A DNA stretch of 64,000 nucleotides from Pirellulales bacterium (GCA_019636335.1 JAHBXR010000011.1:145742-209741); one strand, 5' to 3'; positions 46,775 through 56,661 are shown, numbered from the stretch's first letter. Numbers and translations are program-made. The notes: generated by a model not told the origin, from the sequence alone.

Positions 46775-48427
46775 ATGCTGTCTGCGACTTTGTGTCTGCT
46801 GTTGTTGGGTGGAACTTCGGACGAAACGTTCATGACTTGGGAACCGGCCGCGGTCACCGTCGACCAGCTTCCGGCCACGATCGGAACGAAGCTCTCCGCA
46901 CAGGAATTGAGCTCGATCGCCAGTGGGCAGCCGGTGTTGCCTTACCACGAAGCCCGTGCTGGCGTGCGCACCGAAGATGGAACCTTGCTCGTCGCCACCG
47001 AGGGGGGCTTGTGCGTGCTCCGGCCCGGCGCCGAGCGCTGGTGTCTCGTCCACTCGCGGCGCTGGCTCCCTTCCGACGACGTGCAGGACGTGGCCGTCGA
47101 TCGCGAAGCCGGCGTGTGGGTAAAAACGGCGGCCGGCCTCGGCCACCTCGCGCGTCGCTCGACGACCCTCGACGAGAAGATGGCCGAAATCAACGCGGCC
47201 ATCCAGCAGCACCATCTCCGCGACGGGCAGGTGGGCGATATCTCGGTCAAGGAGCCGGGCAACCTCGACGCCGGCTACTTTCAACACTCGAGCGATAACG
47301 ATGGCCTCTGGACCAGCATCTACGTGGCGGCCGAGGCCTTTCGGTACGGCGCCACCGGCGATGAAACGGCGCGCGACAACGCCTGGAAGTCGCTCCAGGC
47401 GATGATGTTCATGGAGGATCTGACCGGTATTCCAGGCTTCGTCGCGCGCAGCTTCGTCCCCATCTCCGACGATCCGAAACGCTATGGCGGCGAGTGGTAC
47501 AAATCGGCCGACGGCAAATGGTGGTGGAAGGGAGACACCTCGAGCGACGAGCTCGACGGCCATTACTTCGCCTATGCGGTCTACTACGACTGTGCCGCCA
47601 CCGAGGAGCAAAAGAAGATCATTCGCGGCTACGTGCAACGGATCACCGACCATCTGCTCGATCACGGCTATTACTACGTCGGGCCGCCGGGCAAGCCGAC
47701 CACGTGGGGCGTCTTCGCGCCCGAGAAGTTGAACCACGACCTGAAGTGGATTGCCGATCGGGGATTGAACTCGCTCGAGATCCTCTCGCACCTCAAGGTG
47801 GCCGAGCACATCGTCGGGGGAGAGCGTTATACGAAGGCGCTCGAGGAACTCGACCAGCAGCACGCTTATCCCATCAATACCGTGCTGCAGAAGATGACCT
47901 GGCCCCCCGAGGAAGTGAATCATAGCGACGACGAGTTGGCCTTTCTCGCGTATTACCCGCTCGTGCTGTACGAGCACGATCCGGAGCTGCGCAAGTTGTA
48001 CATGGCCAGCTTGCATCGCTCGTTCGAAATCGAGCGGCCCGAGCACAGCCCGCTCTTCAACTACATCTATGCCGCGGGGCGTCAGACGGATTCCTGGAAG
48101 GATCCCGGCAAACGTCCTCCCGAGGCGTTCGTCGACCCGGCCAGCTACGATCACGACCTGTGCGTCGAATGGTTCCGCGAAGTGCCGCGCGACACGTTCG
48201 ACTGGAAGGTGCGCAACAGCAAACGCCGCGACTTGGGCGTGCTCAGCGTGAATCGCTTCGACCGCGCAAGGATGCAGTTCGTGTTGCCGATTGCCGAGCG
48301 GCGCGTCATGCGTTGGAATGGCGATCCCTACGAGCTCGATGCCGGTGGCGACGGTCGCTCGCGAGATGACGGCGCCTTCATCGTGTTGCCTTACTGGATG
48401 GGACGCTACCACCGCTTCCTCGACTAA
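46775..48427 (+). CDS. secreted hypothetical protein with propeller-like N-terminus
   Basis: 550 residues from ATG 46775 (MLSATLCLLLLGG), which gives a short signal; GTG 46769 is an alternative. Residues about 65-125 (TEDGTLLVATEGGLCVLRPG; DVQDVAVDREAGVWVKTAAG) resemble regulator-type propeller blades. The rest is a helical region with HSSDNDGLWTSIYVAAEAFR, DLKWIADRGLNSLEILSHLK and a C-terminal YELDAGGDGRSRDDGAFIVL; the helical pattern is that of an (alpha/alpha) toroid, as in glycan lyases or glycosidases, but I cannot assign a family. Confidence 0.7.
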   Translation: MLSATLCLLLLGGTSDETFMTWEPAAVTVDQLPATIGTKLSAQELSSIASGQPVLPYHEARAGVRTEDGTLLVATEGGLCVLRPGAERWCLVHSRRWLPSDDVQDVAVDREAGVWVKTAAGLGHLARRSTTLDEKMAEINAAIQQHHLRDGQVGDISVKEPGNLDAGYFQHSSDNDGLWTSIYVAAEAFRYGATGDETARDNAWKSLQAMMFMEDLTGIPGFVARSFVPISDDPKRYGGEWYKSADGKWWWKGDTSSDELDGHYFAYAVYYDCAATEEQKKIIRGYVQRITDHLLDHGYYYVGPPGKPTTWGVFAPEKLNHDLKWIADRGLNSLEILSHLKVAEHIVGGERYTKALEELDQQHAYPINTVLQKMTWPPEEVNHSDDELAFLAYYPLVLYEHDPELRKLYMASLHRSFEIERPEHSPLFNYIYAAGRQTDSWKDPGKRPPEAFVDPASYDHDLCVEWFREVPRDTFDWKVRNSKRRDLGVLSVNRFDRARMQFVLPIAERRVMRWNGDPYELDAGGDGRSRDDGAFIVLPYWMGRYHRFLD

Positions 48428-48465
48428 CCACGTTTCGACGATTGCTCAGGCGGAGACGATTTGTG

Positions 48466-50241
48466 ATGCGAAAGTCAATGTCCCTGGGACCATCGCCCAG
48501 CCGCAGTGATGCCTTGCGCGCCAAGAGCATGGCAAGCCTCTCCCGGTTGGTCTCGATGCTTGTAGCGTGCGTGCTTGCCGCGCAGGTGCCTTCTGTCTGG
48601 GGGCAGGCTCCGGAGTCGAAAGTCGCGGCAGACGCTCCTCCGCCGCCGGTCACCTACCATGGGCTGATTCCGGGCAAGTCCACCGCGGCCGACGTGCGCG
48701 CCGCGCTCGGTTCGCCCGTGTGGGAAGCCCCCTGGTATGCGTACAAGCTGCTCTATCCCGCGCAGGGGCGATCGGGCATGTACGACTCCGTCCATCTCAC
48801 CGGCAAAGATGGGCACTTTGCCTGCGTCGAAGCGGCCAGCGTGCCCGCAGGGCTCGCCACGCGCGCCGAGATCGAGACCCGCCTCGGCGCGCCCGAGTAT
48901 GAGCTGCGGATGGCCACCTTCAAGCTGCTCGATTATTCGCAGCAGGGGGTGCGCTTCATCGTCGACAAGAAAGACCAGACGATCGGCGTGGCCTATTTCC
49001 CCCACTTGCGGCCTCGAGTGCATGACGGGGCACGCCAACTCGTCGACCTGAGCCTGCTGCGGCAGGGACCGCAGCCCCGGCCGGCCGAACCCGCCTCGAC
49101 CGAAGGCCTCCGGGCCGGCGCCGCCGAAATCAAAATCACCCCCCTCCAGGCCGAATGGCTCGATCCCCGCTATCGCGAGAAGTATCAGCCGCACGACGAC
49201 CTCTACGCGCGGGCCGTCCTCTTCGAGCGGGGAGACGAACGCGTGGCGCTCGTCGGCGCGGACCTCTTCGGTCTCGGCCTGACCACGGTCGAGCCGATCA
49301 TCGAGCGCGTCAAGGAGGCGGGCATCGCGCACCTGGTGCTGGCTGCGTCGCACAACCACGCCGCGCCAGACACGATGGGTGTCTACGGACACTACCCGGC
49401 CGAATATAACCAGTACATCCAAGATCAGGTGGTCAAATGCGTTCAGGCGGCGTACGCCAACCTGCGCCCCGTCAAGGAGCTGCGCACCGCCTCGCGCGAG
49501 CTGCCCATGGATGGCGCCCGAGTGGCCGGGCTCATTCGCAACGCGCGCAACGTCGGGCTCGTCGATCCCACGATCTCGATCCTGCAGCCGATCGGCGAAG
49601 ATGACCAGCCGATCGCCACGCTGGTGAATTTCGCCTGCCACGTCGAAGGCATCGAAGCCGGCGTGCTCGAGCTAACGGCCGATTTTCCCGGCTACATGTG
49701 CGAGCAGATCAAGGCCGACGGTGGCGGTATTCCGGTCTTCTTGAACGGCGCGGTCGGCGGCATGGTCAGCGGCGACAATCGCGCCCGCACGCACGACGAG
49801 GCCAAGGCCACGGGGCTGGCCTTCGCCGCCCTCGTCAAGGATCTCGAAAAAACGGCGCAGCCGCCGGCCACGTTCGATTTCGCCGTGGAGACGAAACGAG
49901 TCGAGATCCCCATGACGAATGCCAACTTCAAGCCGCTCTACGAGCAGATGCGCCCCTTGAACCGTGGCCGCGTCGTGACGCAGATGACTCTCGTGCGATT
50001 GGGCGAGTGTGAGATGGTCACGCTGCCGGGCGAGGTCCTGCCCGAGGTGGCGGTCGAGATCCTCGAACACATGCACGGCTTTCCGCGCATCTTGATCGGC
50101 CTGGCGAACGATCAACTCGGCTACATCATCCCGCCGGAAGATTTCCGCGACGACGAATATGAGGAAACGATGTCGCAGGGCCCCGCCGCGGCCCCCGTCG
50201 TCCGCGATACGGCCATCCGCATGCTGAAGGGAATCAAATAA
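48466..50241 (+). CDS. BamE-like repeat / neutral-ceramidase-like fusion
   Basis: 591 residues from ATG 48466, with CGGAG upstream. Signal peptide ends near VWGQ. Residues about 58-190 are two SmpA/BamE-like repeats (GLIPGKSTAADVRAALGSPV; LATRAEIETRLGAPEYELRM). From about 208 comes a ceramidase-like domain: GLRAGAAEIKITPLQAEWLD, LVGADLFGLGLTTVEPIIER, AASHNHAAPDTMGVYGHYPA and FLNGAVGGMVSGDN, with the catalytic-type His/Asp environment. True ceramidases are longer and hydrolyse N-acyl-sphingosine; substrate here is unknown, as sphingolipids are not expected in most planctomycetes. The fusion is unusual. Confidence 0.75.
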   Translation: MRKSMSLGPSPSRSDALRAKSMASLSRLVSMLVACVLAAQVPSVWGQAPESKVAADAPPPPVTYHGLIPGKSTAADVRAALGSPVWEAPWYAYKLLYPAQGRSGMYDSVHLTGKDGHFACVEAASVPAGLATRAEIETRLGAPEYELRMATFKLLDYSQQGVRFIVDKKDQTIGVAYFPHLRPRVHDGARQLVDLSLLRQGPQPRPAEPASTEGLRAGAAEIKITPLQAEWLDPRYREKYQPHDDLYARAVLFERGDERVALVGADLFGLGLTTVEPIIERVKEAGIAHLVLAASHNHAAPDTMGVYGHYPAEYNQYIQDQVVKCVQAAYANLRPVKELRTASRELPMDGARVAGLIRNARNVGLVDPTISILQPIGEDDQPIATLVNFACHVEGIEAGVLELTADFPGYMCEQIKADGGGIPVFLNGAVGGMVSGDNRARTHDEAKATGLAFAALVKDLEKTAQPPATFDFAVETKRVEIPMTNANFKPLYEQMRPLNRGRVVTQMTLVRLGECEMVTLPGEVLPEVAVEILEHMHGFPRILIGLANDQLGYIIPPEDFRDDEYEETMSQGPAAAPVVRDTAIRMLKGIK

Positions 50242-50256
50242 ATACGGGTGGAGGAT

Positions 50257-50382
50257 TTTTTTAACGCAAAGGCGCGAAGACGCTAAGGCGCAAAGAATAC
50301 TCCCGTTGCGGCACGACGAAGCAGATTCTTTTTTTCTTTGCGCCTCTGCGCCTCTGCGCCTTAGCGTCTTTGCGTTAAAAAG
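50257..50382. repeat. inverted-repeat element with 8-nt-period arms, short loop
   Basis: Left arm TTTTTTTAACGCAAAGGCGCGAAGACGCTAAGGCGCAAAG-like units (50257-50295), right arm CTTTGCGCC/TCTGCGCC/TCTGCGCC/TTAGCGTC/TTTGCGTTAAAAA (50336-50382). The loop is only about 40 bases, giving the strongest long hairpin of this family here. It ends six bases before the next gene's start. Confidence 0.85.
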
Positions 50383-50387
50383 TCTGC

Positions 50388-51176
50388 ATGATGCAATTCG
50401 ACAAGATGCGGATCATCGATCTCAGCGTGGCCTTGGCCGATAACGCACCCAGCGAGCCGCTGCCGGCGCGGATCCATTACGTCACGCACGACGACGAAGG
50501 CCGGCAACAGATGGAGCAGTTCTTCGGCATCCGGCCGGAGGATCTCGTCTACTCGCACGGACAAGGCTGGGCGATCGAGGAAATTATCGCCATCACGCAC
50601 ACCGGCACGCACGTCGACGCCCCCTACCACTACGGCGCCACGAGCGAGGGGAAGCCGGCCCGGCACATCGACGAGGTCCCGCTCGAATGGTGCTTCGCGC
50701 CGGGCGTGTTGCTCGACATGCGACATAAGGATCCGGGCTCGTTCATCGAGATCGAGGATCTCGAAAAGGCGCTCACGCAGATCGAGCACGTGTTGCGGCC
50801 ACTCGACATCGTGCTCTTACAGACCGGGGCCGATAAGCGGCTCGATTCGCCCGCCTACTTCGCGCAGCCCGGCTTGGGACGCGAAGGCACGCTGTGGCTG
50901 GTCGAGCGCGGCGTGCGCGTGATCGGCATCGACGCCTACACGCTCGACCGCCCTTTTGCTTCGATGGTGGCCGACTACCAGCGCACGGGCGATGGCCGCT
51001 ACATCTGGCCCGCCCACTTCGCCGGACTGACGCGCGAATACTGCCAGATCGAAAAGCTGGCCAACCTCGATCAAATCCCCAGCCCCAAGGGGTTTTATGT
51101 CTCCTGCCTGCCGGTGAAGATCGAACGAGCCAGCGCCGGCTGGTGCCGCGCCGTGGCCTTGGTCCCAGAGTCGTAG
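50388..51176 (+). CDS. cyclase family protein (kynurenine-formamidase-like)
   Basis: 262 residues, starting at the double ATG 50388 (MMQFDKMRIIDLSVALADNA). Metal-binding HTGTHVDAPYHYG is the signature of the cyclase (KynB-like) family, hydrolases acting on amides or esters; RIIDLSVAL and ERGVRVIGIDAYTLDRPF also fit. Substrate unknown. The start lies six bases after a repeat hairpin, which may influence expression. Confidence 0.9.
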   Translation: MMQFDKMRIIDLSVALADNAPSEPLPARIHYVTHDDEGRQQMEQFFGIRPEDLVYSHGQGWAIEEIIAITHTGTHVDAPYHYGATSEGKPARHIDEVPLEWCFAPGVLLDMRHKDPGSFIEIEDLEKALTQIEHVLRPLDIVLLQTGADKRLDSPAYFAQPGLGREGTLWLVERGVRVIGIDAYTLDRPFASMVADYQRTGDGRYIWPAHFAGLTREYCQIEKLANLDQIPSPKGFYVSCLPVKIERASAGWCRAVALVPES

Positions 51177-51177
51177 C

Positions 51178-51196
51178 TCAGGTACTCCGTACCTGA
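51178..51196. repeat. GTCAGGTAC-family hairpin
   Basis: TCAGGTACTCCGTACCTGA, same core as 22523-22543, two bases after the cyclase stop. Confidence 0.75.
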
Positions 51197-51379
51197 CAAA
51201 TGCGTGCGGTAAAATCTCACGCGGATCCGCGGAGAGTGGAGGAGACGCGGAGTTCTCGCCGCCGCGCCACACGCGCGTAACGGCGGACGACATCGCGCCA
51301 TCATAACCCGAAGCGTCAGCGAGGAAATTCTGCGTGGCACGTTACGCCGTTAATCCTTGGTGTTGTGGTCGAGGGGTGA

Positions 51380-51609
51380 GGTAGCACGGATGATTTTCCG
51401 GAGCGGGCTTGCCACGGCGCGGGGCCCGAGTCGGAAAATCGTCCGTGTCGCGCAGCGACAAGAGGACGAGGGCCGGCAGACCATCTCTCTCCCTCGTTCG
51501 CGGCGCACACGTCGTACGGGCCCTCTGGTTGCTACGCAACACCGACGATTTTGCGACTCTTGTCTTTCTGTCGGTAGAAAGCCTGTCGTGCAAAATCATC
51601 GGTGCTACC
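51380..51609 (-). repeat. ~230-bp dispersed element, copy B
   Basis: Inverted ends GGTAGCAC and GTGCTACC. The blocks GTGTCGCGCAGCGACAAG (about 51447-51464) and CCCTCTGGTTGCTACGCAAC (51521-51540) match the reverse complement of copy A (22591-22826), with CCGACGA/TCGTCGG motifs at the same spacings. The rest of 51177-51954 (about 780 bases with no gene) holds no other recognised feature. Confidence 0.8.
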
Positions 51610-51954
51610 CACTCGATTCAAAGGTTAACGGCGTAGGGTGCCACTGGCTTTGCCAGTGCGGATCGAGTGGAGCACATCGAGCTACAGCCGTCGCCTGCCG
51701 ACGAACTCTTGGTCGAGCAAGAGGGCAGTCGAGCCTTCGTCGCTGATTCAAGTGAAACGCAACGTGTGCGATCAAGAAACACTAGCAGAGCCTGTGCCAC
51801 CCGCAGAAGTCATACTTTTCGAGGGGAGTGACACAAAGAGGCGACCGCCTGCTTTCACTTTTCCTCGCTGATGCTTCGGGTTGGGATGAAACGTTATCGT
51901 GCCTGCCGTTGTGCGTGCTGAACCGGCGATGTTGTCACGCACGGGGTATGTGAT

Positions 51955-53427
51955 CTACGCCAAAATTTCCCGCACCACTTCCCCAGCCACGTCGGTCAGC
52001 CGGAAATCCCGTCCCTGATAGCGATACGTCAATCGCGTGTGATCGACGCCCAGCAGGTGCAGCATCGTGGCGTGCAGGTCGTTGACGTGGACCTTGTTCT
52101 CCACGGCGTGATAGCCCAGGTCGTCGGTGGCTCCGTAGGTGATGCCGCCGCGGACGCCACCCCCGGCGAGGAACATGCTGAAGGCCCGCATGTGGTGGTC
52201 GCGGCCGACGCCTCCCTTGTTCGTCTGCGCCATCGGCGTGCGGCCGAACTCCCCTCCCCAGACGATCAACGTCTCGTCGAGCATGCCGCGCTGCTTGAGA
52301 TCGGCGATCAGCCCGGCCGTCGGCTGGTCGCAATCCCGGGCACAGATCCGCATGTACTTCGTCAGATCGTTGTGGTGGTCCCAGTCGCGGTGATAGAGCT
52401 GGATGAACCGCACGCCGCGTTCCGCCAGTCGCCGCGCGAGCAGGCAGTTGTACGCGAACGAGCCATCCGCCCCCTTCGCCCCGTACAGGTCGAGTACATG
52501 TTGCGGCTCGTCGGCCACGTCCATCAGCCCGGGCACGCTCGCCTGCATGCGAAAGGCGAGCTCGTACTGTGCGATGCGCGTCTCCACCTCCGGGTTGGCC
52601 AGCAACTCGTTGCGTAGCGCGTCGAGCTTGCTCACGGTGCCGACCAGCCGACCTTGATCGGCCATCGTCACGCCCGGCGGATTGCCCAGGTAGTGAACGG
52701 CGTCGCCGTGCGAGTGGAAGGCCACGCCTTGATAACGGCTGGGCAAGAAGCCGCTATGCCACTGCCGCGCGGCGATCGGCTGCGGACTGCGGCCATCCTT
52801 GCTCGTGCTGGTCAGGACGACAAAGCCGGGCAGGTCGGCGGCCACGCTTCCCAGCCCGTACGTGATCCACGCGCCCATGCTCGGCCGCCCCGAGATCGAC
52901 GTGCCCGTGTTCATCACCGTGTGCGCGGGATCGTGGTTGATCTGGTCGGTGTGCATCGAGCGGATGATGCAGAGATCATCGGCCACGCTGCCGATGTGAG
53001 GCAGCACCTCGCTGATCTCGAGCCCCGACTTGCCCGAGCGGTTGAACTTATAGAGCGGTGCCTGGCAGTTGAGCTTCTGCCCCTGCAGTTGTGCAATGGG
53101 TTGGCCGGCGGTGAAGGACTCGGGCATCGGTTGCCCGTGCATCTCGGCCAGTTGCGGCTTCGGGTCGAAGGTCTCGAAGTGGGACGGCCCCCCCGCCATG
53201 CAGAGAAAGATCACCCGCTTGATGCGCGGCGCGAAGTGAGGCAGCCCGGCCGCATCGGGAGCAATGCCCGGCACGCTCGACGCGGTGTTCGCTTCAACGC
53301 CAATCGCAGGCAAGCTGCCAGCGAGAGAGGCCAGGCCGAGAGCCCCCAGCCCCAGCGAAGTCCGGCCGAGAAAGGTTCGTCGATGAAGCTGCTGGTCGAA
53401 GTCGAATTTGTGGTCTTTATTATTCAT
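51955..53427 (-). CDS. DUF1501 family protein (secreted)
   Basis: 490 residues from ATG 53427 (MNNKDHKFDFDQQLHRRTFL). Tat-type signal HRRTFLGRTSLGLGALGLA. DUF1501 core motifs: KRVIFLCMAGGPSHFETFDP, HIGSVADDLCIIRSMHTDQI, WGGEFGRTPMAQTNKGGVGR, and NDLHATMLHLLGVDHTRLTY. It follows the DUF1549/DUF1553 gene on the same strand after 258 bases; such pairs are the typical planctomycete arrangement and probably work together at the cell surface. Function of the pair unknown. Confidence 0.93.
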   Translation of the reverse strand: MNNKDHKFDFDQQLHRRTFLGRTSLGLGALGLASLAGSLPAIGVEANTASSVPGIAPDAAGLPHFAPRIKRVIFLCMAGGPSHFETFDPKPQLAEMHGQPMPESFTAGQPIAQLQGQKLNCQAPLYKFNRSGKSGLEISEVLPHIGSVADDLCIIRSMHTDQINHDPAHTVMNTGTSISGRPSMGAWITYGLGSVAADLPGFVVLTSTSKDGRSPQPIAARQWHSGFLPSRYQGVAFHSHGDAVHYLGNPPGVTMADQGRLVGTVSKLDALRNELLANPEVETRIAQYELAFRMQASVPGLMDVADEPQHVLDLYGAKGADGSFAYNCLLARRLAERGVRFIQLYHRDWDHHNDLTKYMRICARDCDQPTAGLIADLKQRGMLDETLIVWGGEFGRTPMAQTNKGGVGRDHHMRAFSMFLAGGGVRGGITYGATDDLGYHAVENKVHVNDLHATMLHLLGVDHTRLTYRYQGRDFRLTDVAGEVVREILA

Positions 53428-53454
53428 CCGCAGATTTTGCAGGTTTTGAGAATG

Positions 53455-53680
53455 CTTTAACGCAAAGGCGCAGGGATTGTGGTTTGTGATTAGCAGAATG
53501 TTGTAGCTACTTGGATCCTGACTCCACTGCTGGGCAAACCAGCAGTGCCACGCGGCGATGGTTTCAACGTGCGTAGTTGAAACTCCTTCCATCTGCTCCG
53601 CGTCTCCTCCTCACTCCGCGTCTCCGCGTGAGCCGTCTTCTTTGCGTCTCTGCGTCTTCGCGCCTTCGCGTTAAAACTAT
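53455..53680. repeat. inverted-repeat element with nested CACTGCTGG hairpin
   Basis: Left arm GCTTTAACGCAAAGGCGCAGG (53455-53475), right arm CTTTGCGTC/TCTGCGTC/TTCGCGCC/TTCGCGTTAAAA (53639-53677). Nested perfect hairpin CACTGCTGGGCAAACCAGCAGTG at 53525-53547, the same family as the nested pair at 16067-16181. Lies between the DUF1501 and DUF1549/1553 genes. Confidence 0.75.
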
Positions 53681-53685
53681 TCAAA

Positions 53686-56049
53686 CTAGTTGCGCGAGAT
53701 CGTCTCGTGCAGATTCAGGATGGCCCGCGCGACCATCGTCCACGCGGCCAGTTCCGCCAGCGGTGCTTTTTCTTCTAGCGCGGCTTGTCCGACGCCCAAC
53801 AACCCGCGGGCGGCGGTCTCATCTTCTGCGAATCGCGTGCGGCCCTCGGCCAACAGCTCGACCAACAACTGCCGTTCGCGCTCGTCGGGCGTGCGCGACG
53901 TCGCTTCTCGCCAAGCCCAATCGACGCGATCGGCATCCGGTTGATCGGCGGTTTTGACCACGATGCTAGCGGCGAACCCGCGTGCGGCCTCGACATACGT
54001 GGGATCGTTCATCAGCGCGAGCGCCGCCTGGGGCGTGTTCGAGACAGCTCGCTGCGCCGTGCATTCCTCGCGACTCGGGGCATCGAAGGCCAACAAGCTC
54101 GGGTGTAGAAACGTCCGCTGCCAATGGGTGTACAGCCCACGCCGGTATTGATTCGCCCCCTCGTCAGCCTTCCAAGTGCGCTTCGGAAAGTTCAGAAACT
54201 CCCAATACCCCTCGGGTTGATAGGGCTTCACGCTCCGTCCGCCGACCTCGCGCACGAGCAACCCACTGTGGACGAGCGCCGTGTCGCGAATGAACTCCGC
54301 CTCGAGCCGCCAGCGCCCCTGCCGGGCAAGCAGCCGGTTCTGCGGATCGCGCGCCGTCAGCTCCGCGGTGGGAATCGACGACTGCTGGTACGCGCGGCTC
54401 GAAGTAATCAGACGGACCAAGTGCTTGACGTCCCAGCCCGACTCGATGAACTCGACCGCCAGCCAGTCGAGCAACTCGGGATGCGTGGGCGACTCTCCTT
54501 GCGCGCCGAAGTCGTCGAGTTGCCGTGCGAGCCCGGCGCCGAAGAAGAGCTTCCACAGTCGGTTTACGAACACGCGCGCCGTGAGCGGGTTATCCCGCGC
54601 CAGGAGCCAATTGGCCAGATCGAGACGCGTCAGACGACCGTCGCTGAGCGCTTGCGACGCGAGAAAGGCGGGAATCGCCGGCTCGACGACGTCACCCGTG
54701 TTATCGAGCCAATTGCCGCGCGGCAGGATCCGCATCTCGCGCGGTTCGACCGACACGGTGATCATCGTGCGCGGGTAAGAATCCTCGAGCTGCTTCTTTT
54801 CCTTTTGTAAACGCGCAAGCTGCTTCTCATGCTCGGTCCGTGCGGCGGCCTGCTCCTCGGCGAGCGCGGCCATTTGTTCTTCGAGCGAGGCGATCTGCTG
54901 CTCTAGCTCGGCAGTCTGTTGTTGCTGCATCGGCGTGGGAACGGGCATTTCCGGCGCGCGTCCACCACGGCTGTAGACCGCCTCTTCCTGCACGTCGGCG
55001 AAAAAGGCCGCGAAGCTGTAGAAATCGCGGGTGGTCAGGGGATCGTACTTGTGATCGTGACACTCGGCGCAGCCCAGCGTCGCGGCGAGCCACACGCCCG
55101 ACGTCGTGCGCACGCGATCGGCGGCGCTCTTGGCCAGGTACTCGCCCGGCTGCGCGCCCCCTTCTTCCGTGGTCTTGTTCAGTCGGTTGTAGCCCGAGGC
55201 CACACGCTGCGCCAGCGTCGGCTCGGGCAACAGGTCGCCGGCCAGTTGTTCGCGCGTGAATTGATCGAAGGGAAGGTTCCGGTTGAACGCCTCGATGACG
55301 TAATCGCGATAAGGCGAGATCGGCTGCTCGACGTCGCTGTGGTAACCGCACGAGTCGGCGTAGCGCACCAGGTCGAGCCAGTAGACCGCCATCCGTTCGC
55401 CATAGTGGGGCGAGGCGAGCAAGCGTTCGACCGTCGCGTGGTAGTCTTTGTTGCTCGCCTGCCGCGCGAAAGTTGCCACGTCGTCCGCGCCGGGTGGCAG
55501 GCCCGTCAGATCGAACGACAAGCGACGCGCGAGGGTGACCGGATCGGCCGGCGGCGCAAAGGCAAGCTTCTCCGTGGCAAGCCGCGCCGCCAGGAAGCGA
55601 TCGATCGGGTTCGATTCGTCGCCGGGGGGAAGCTCCGGGCGCACGAGTGGCTCGTACGACCAGTGGTTCTGCCAGGGGGCGCCCGCGGCGATCCAGTCGC
55701 GAATCGTGGCGATCTGCCTTTCGTTCAGCACCAGGTTCGAGCCTTCAGGGGGCATGCGCTCGTCGGCGTGTTCGGTCGTCAGGCGACGATAGAGCTCGCT
55801 GGCGTCCGGATCGCTCGGCTCGACGATCGGCTCGCCGGCCGATGATTCGCCCAGTAGCCCCTCGCGGGTATCAAGACGCAGGTCGGCCTCGCGCGATTCG
55901 GCATCCGGCCCGTGACAGCGGAAGCAGTTATTCGACAAGATGGGCCGCACGTCGCGATGAAACTGCACGGGCTGAGACGCATCCCCGGAGGCAACCCGTC
56001 CCCCGGCCAGCAGCATCAGAACGATCGATAGTCCAACAAGGCGGGGCAT
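53686..56049 (-). CDS. PSCyt1/DUF1549/DUF1553 protein
   Basis: 787 residues from ATG 56049 with a signal peptide (MPRLVGLSIVLMLLAGGRVA). First a cytochrome-c-like domain with CFRCHGPDAESREADLRLDT (CxxCH), then DUF1549 (PIDRFLAARLATEKLAFAPP; SGYNRLNKTTEEGGAQPGEY; LGCAECHDHKYDPLTTRDFY), a coiled coil rich in Glu and Gln (about 375-425) that links to DUF1553 (WLLARDNPLTARVFVNRLWK; YQQSSIPTAELTARDPQNRL). Haem-binding CxxCH is intact. Periplasmic or surface protein abundant in planctomycetes, possibly in redox or polysaccharide use. Next gene is DUF1501. Confidence 0.92.
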   Translation of the reverse strand: MPRLVGLSIVLMLLAGGRVASGDASQPVQFHRDVRPILSNNCFRCHGPDAESREADLRLDTREGLLGESSAGEPIVEPSDPDASELYRRLTTEHADERMPPEGSNLVLNERQIATIRDWIAAGAPWQNHWSYEPLVRPELPPGDESNPIDRFLAARLATEKLAFAPPADPVTLARRLSFDLTGLPPGADDVATFARQASNKDYHATVERLLASPHYGERMAVYWLDLVRYADSCGYHSDVEQPISPYRDYVIEAFNRNLPFDQFTREQLAGDLLPEPTLAQRVASGYNRLNKTTEEGGAQPGEYLAKSAADRVRTTSGVWLAATLGCAECHDHKYDPLTTRDFYSFAAFFADVQEEAVYSRGGRAPEMPVPTPMQQQQTAELEQQIASLEEQMAALAEEQAAARTEHEKQLARLQKEKKQLEDSYPRTMITVSVEPREMRILPRGNWLDNTGDVVEPAIPAFLASQALSDGRLTRLDLANWLLARDNPLTARVFVNRLWKLFFGAGLARQLDDFGAQGESPTHPELLDWLAVEFIESGWDVKHLVRLITSSRAYQQSSIPTAELTARDPQNRLLARQGRWRLEAEFIRDTALVHSGLLVREVGGRSVKPYQPEGYWEFLNFPKRTWKADEGANQYRRGLYTHWQRTFLHPSLLAFDAPSREECTAQRAVSNTPQAALALMNDPTYVEAARGFAASIVVKTADQPDADRVDWAWREATSRTPDERERQLLVELLAEGRTRFAEDETAARGLLGVGQAALEEKAPLAELAAWTMVARAILNLHETISRN

Positions 56050-56478
56050 GGCATCGCGGAGGGGACGGCAGGTGACTCGGCGGGGGCCCCTTCATTTAAC
56101 CACCCAGCGCGGAGGGAGTCGAGTTTTCTTGGCAGTGATCGGTGGGCGGGGCTTGCTTTCTTCGCACCGTGTGTGGCCAGTGCTCGACTTTGGTTAAGCT
56201 GAGAATGGCAGGCAGACCTCTCCTGGGGATGTCTTTCGAGCGAAGCCTATGAATGCTGTTTTCCGACCCACGCGAATGCCGGCGTGGGACATCGTTCTGG
56301 CTGTGTTCATATTGATGGGCCGGGCCGGCGTTGCTCGCGCCGATCCGTTTTTATCCTGGTTGGTGATCCCGATTGATGGGGTCGAGCAGCTTGCGGCTTC
56401 GCGAAGTAAAGCGATTTTTCTCGCGCGAACTTCTTGCTTGACCATCGCCAGCGCATCGCTATACTCCACGCAGTTGTG
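56050..56478. other. gene-free stretch upstream of the riboswitch
   Basis: 429 bases with no convincing gene. A plus-strand frame from 56249 starts with a signal-like sequence but would run into the riboswitch and is not supported. Likely promoter region of the B12-controlled operon and of the minus-strand gene. Confidence 0.4.
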
Positions 56479-56661
56479 TTGGTGGTCGGCGCTTTCTTTT
56501 CGAAACGCCGACAAACAGGGAATCCGGTGCGAATCCGGAACGGCCCCGCCGCTGTGATGAGCGTCGAGGGCGGCCCACTCTCAAGCCATTGTCGTGGTTT
56601 TCTGCGGAAAATCGCGGCGAGAAGGCGGGCCTGCCTAGCTCTGAGTCAGAAGACCTACCAA
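56479..56661 (+). promoter_or_regulatory. cobalamin (B12) riboswitch
   Basis: Contains the B12-box core: GGGAATCCGGTGCGAATCCG (56518-56537), then ACGGCCCCGCCGCTGTGATG (56540-56559), and the 3' GTCAGAAGACCTACC (56645-56659). The ends pair as P1: TTGGTGGTC (56479-56487) with GACCTACCAA (56652-56661). This is the classic adenosylcobalamin/cobalamin riboswitch layout in sense with the DUF1559 gene at 56898. The 236-base leader after it has no clear terminator, so control might be at translation or through an unseen element. Cobalamin would normally repress. Confidence 0.93.

Noticed and set aside
56249..56557. Short frame starting with a signal-like sequence before the riboswitch
   Set aside because: It runs into the riboswitch and its C-terminal part is random in character; no ribosome site or family support.
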